NCBI GenBank assembly: GCA_030549335.1
Contig: CM060193.1
Coordinates: 61,781,146 to 61,845,145 of the forward strand
Length of the DNA stretch: 64,000 nt
Source of the DNA: Pontederia crassipes
Taxonomy: Eukaryota > Streptophyta > Magnoliopsida > Commelinales > Pontederiaceae
Reading direction: 5' to 3'
The stretch's first letter is position 1, and each line of letters begins with the position of its first letter. The notes below the pieces were generated by a model. That model ran no database searches. It was given only the letters and a program-made list of their open reading frames with translations, and was not told the origin of the DNA. A program made the translations under genes and the position numbers. This document shows positions 62,466-64,000 of the stretch, in pieces.

Positions 62466-64000
62466 TATGTATATATAAATAATATGTGTAGTAATATAAA
62501 ATTTTGTTGAAAAATGGTGACTGCAGCAAAGATTCCATCTCGAGCTTATCTTTTGTGTTGATTAGGTGAAACTTTATGCAAAGTTAGGAGAAGGAACGGA
62601 CAGCTACCGAAAGCATCAACCAGTGCACACACACAAAAAAAAATATCATCTCCACCAGTAACTGCTGTGCATGATCCATCCTTTGTGCTTGTGCATGGGT
62701 GTGTGTGTGTGTGCTCTTCTTGGTTAAAAGCTTATTATTCCCTCCCTCCATTTGACTGTCCCAACATGTTGGGTGGGTGGTGGATATTTTCCATTTCCTC
62801 CATGTAAGCAACATCAACCATGCATTATCCAAAGTGTGATGATAAAGGAGATGCATTGTGTTCTTTCCACCCAACTTACTATTCCTTCCACAACTTCTTA
62901 ACTTATCCTCTTGTTTAATTTCTACTTTAATTTTTCTATTACGTCATCATAAAATGGATCACTTTTTCTTGTGTCAGTCCGGGTCTACCCAAGGTCTCCG
63001 ATGCCCGAGGCTATTACTCGACTAATTTGAAATTGAAAAGATAGAATAGTAATGATGTTAATAATGACTTAAATCTTACCTCAACTAGAAATTCATTTAG
63101 TCCTCAAGACATTCCAAAATATTATGGCGAATTATGTTTGTTATTCGAAATTAATTCATTTTCTTATCAGGAGATATGTGTTCTAATTTTAAAAGATTAA
63201 TGTATATAATTCATATCATGTGTAAAGGGAGTGTTTATATAAACTTTTTAGGGATCTGAACAGAAAATAATCTAATCTATAATTCTCTTTTATTTTTTAT
63301 CTAATAAAACTTTGTGTTGCCTTAAAATTCTCATGCATTTGTTCGGTACGTAATATCTTTCGTACATAAATTCTAACTAATGATTTATTCTTTGACCAAT
63401 GAGACGGCCTTCAATATTCAAACCCGGTAATAAACTCAAACATGCTATAGAACCAATTAAGTGGATAATTTGTTTTCTTTTATTTTGAGAATGTATACAT
63501 GGTGCAACTAAAAGAGAGATGGTCTTAATGGTCAAAACTCAAAACAGCTTTTTTTTTTAACAAAGATACTTCTTAATTAGGAAATATCTTACTCAATAAG
63601 GTACTCAGAAAAAAAACTATCTTTGAAAGACAAAACGATCTATCACTCTATTAAAAATAGATTAAATATATTTATACGTGTACGATATACTCACATAATA
63701 CAGATAGATAATGTTGGGAAACTGTAGCATATGTAAGATGATCTCATTTGTGATGTTGGATCCTCCATTGGCTTCCCCCACCAATGATTCAATACTTTGG
63801 GGGACCCACCAAGGAGTCACTGTACCACCATTTATCATAAAATGGGGCAGATTGTTGCTTGTGTGGTTGCTGTGACCATACTGACAAGGAAATTGGACAG
63901 TGGAGAAAATTAAGAGAGGAGAGAGAGAGAGAGAAAAAAAAAGAAAAGAAAGTAGAAAGGAGGTTGATTGGGCGGTGGTAGTTGGTGGTTGGTAGCCAAA
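60904..64000. other. Intergenic to window end; no gene seen
   Basis: AT-rich, with microsatellites and short open frames of no recognisable family. CAGTCCGGGTCTACCC and the CGACTAATTTGAAATTG block (about 62976-63040) may be an old repeat also present near 55538. GA-rich DNA at about 63910-63935 near the edge resembles the leaders of the plant genes in this window, so a gene could begin beyond 64000. Confidence 0.4.
62420..62463. repeat. (AT)n microsatellite
   Basis: About 22 uninterrupted AT units. Confidence 0.95.

Noticed and set aside
1-64000. CRISPR arrays, tRNA or rRNA genes, organelle insertions
   Set aside because: No regularly spaced direct repeats with unique spacers, no cloverleaf-like sequence apart from the SINE head, and no rRNA or plastid gene sequence recognised.

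Overview
This is a plant nuclear window, and the best guess is a monocot of the commelinid type. It has AT-rich, transposon-laden intergenic DNA, multi-exon genes with GT-AG introns, and very GC-rich coding exons in the dirigent and MYB genes. It contains no bacterial-type operons, CRISPR arrays, tRNA genes or rRNA genes that I can see.

Layout. 1-7.3 kb is repeat territory: a whole-looking TRIM, a GC-rich degenerate array, a hAT-like MITE split by a Ty3/gypsy-type solo LTR (which carries four 56-bp repeats), a 54-64-bp repeat cluster and a CACTA-type MITE with a TTT target duplication. Two intronless dirigent genes lie at 7.4 and 13.3 kb on the plus strand. A 12-exon gene for a PSI (PSK SIMULATOR)-like DUF3475/DUF668 protein occupies 15.0-20.7 kb on the minus strand. 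21-27 kb is AT-rich with an RTE LINE tail and one member of a GGTTCGATCGG-type repeat family. A multi-exon minus-strand gene that I do not recognise spans 27.6-31.1 kb; only part of it could be modelled and it lacks a convincing ATG. 31-37 kb holds LTR remnants, a broken ATL-type RING-H2 gene and more repeats. A short plus-strand gene start lies at 37.4 kb. A large minus-strand gene (39.6-46.8 kb, nine coding exons, about 1448 residues) encodes an IDM1-like protein with a TPL-binding-type domain, a PHD finger and a GNAT domain. 47-52 kb has no gene that I recognise. A SINE with clean target duplications sits at 52.6 kb. A subgroup-4 R2R3-MYB repressor gene lies at 54.2-55.3 kb on the plus strand. 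It is followed by a 36-G run, an apparently identical 1805-bp direct duplication, and a 1464-bp non-autonomous CACTA element with an AAG target duplication.

How the genes relate. The dirigent proteins (stereochemical guidance of monolignol radical coupling) and the subgroup-4 MYB (repression of phenylpropanoid genes) belong to the same broad metabolism, but they lie about 40 kb apart with unrelated genes between them, so I do not call a gene cluster. The PSI-like gene (growth signalling) and the IDM1-like gene (chromatin acetylation/anti-silencing) are ordinary host genes.

I found no convincing undescribed biological system. The items most worth checking are the 1.8-kb duplication that truncates a CACTA end beside a poly-G run, the SINE family, the hairpin inside the CACTA element, and the unrecognised gene at 27.6-31.1 kb. 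All splice models are by eye, from splice consensus and reading frame.
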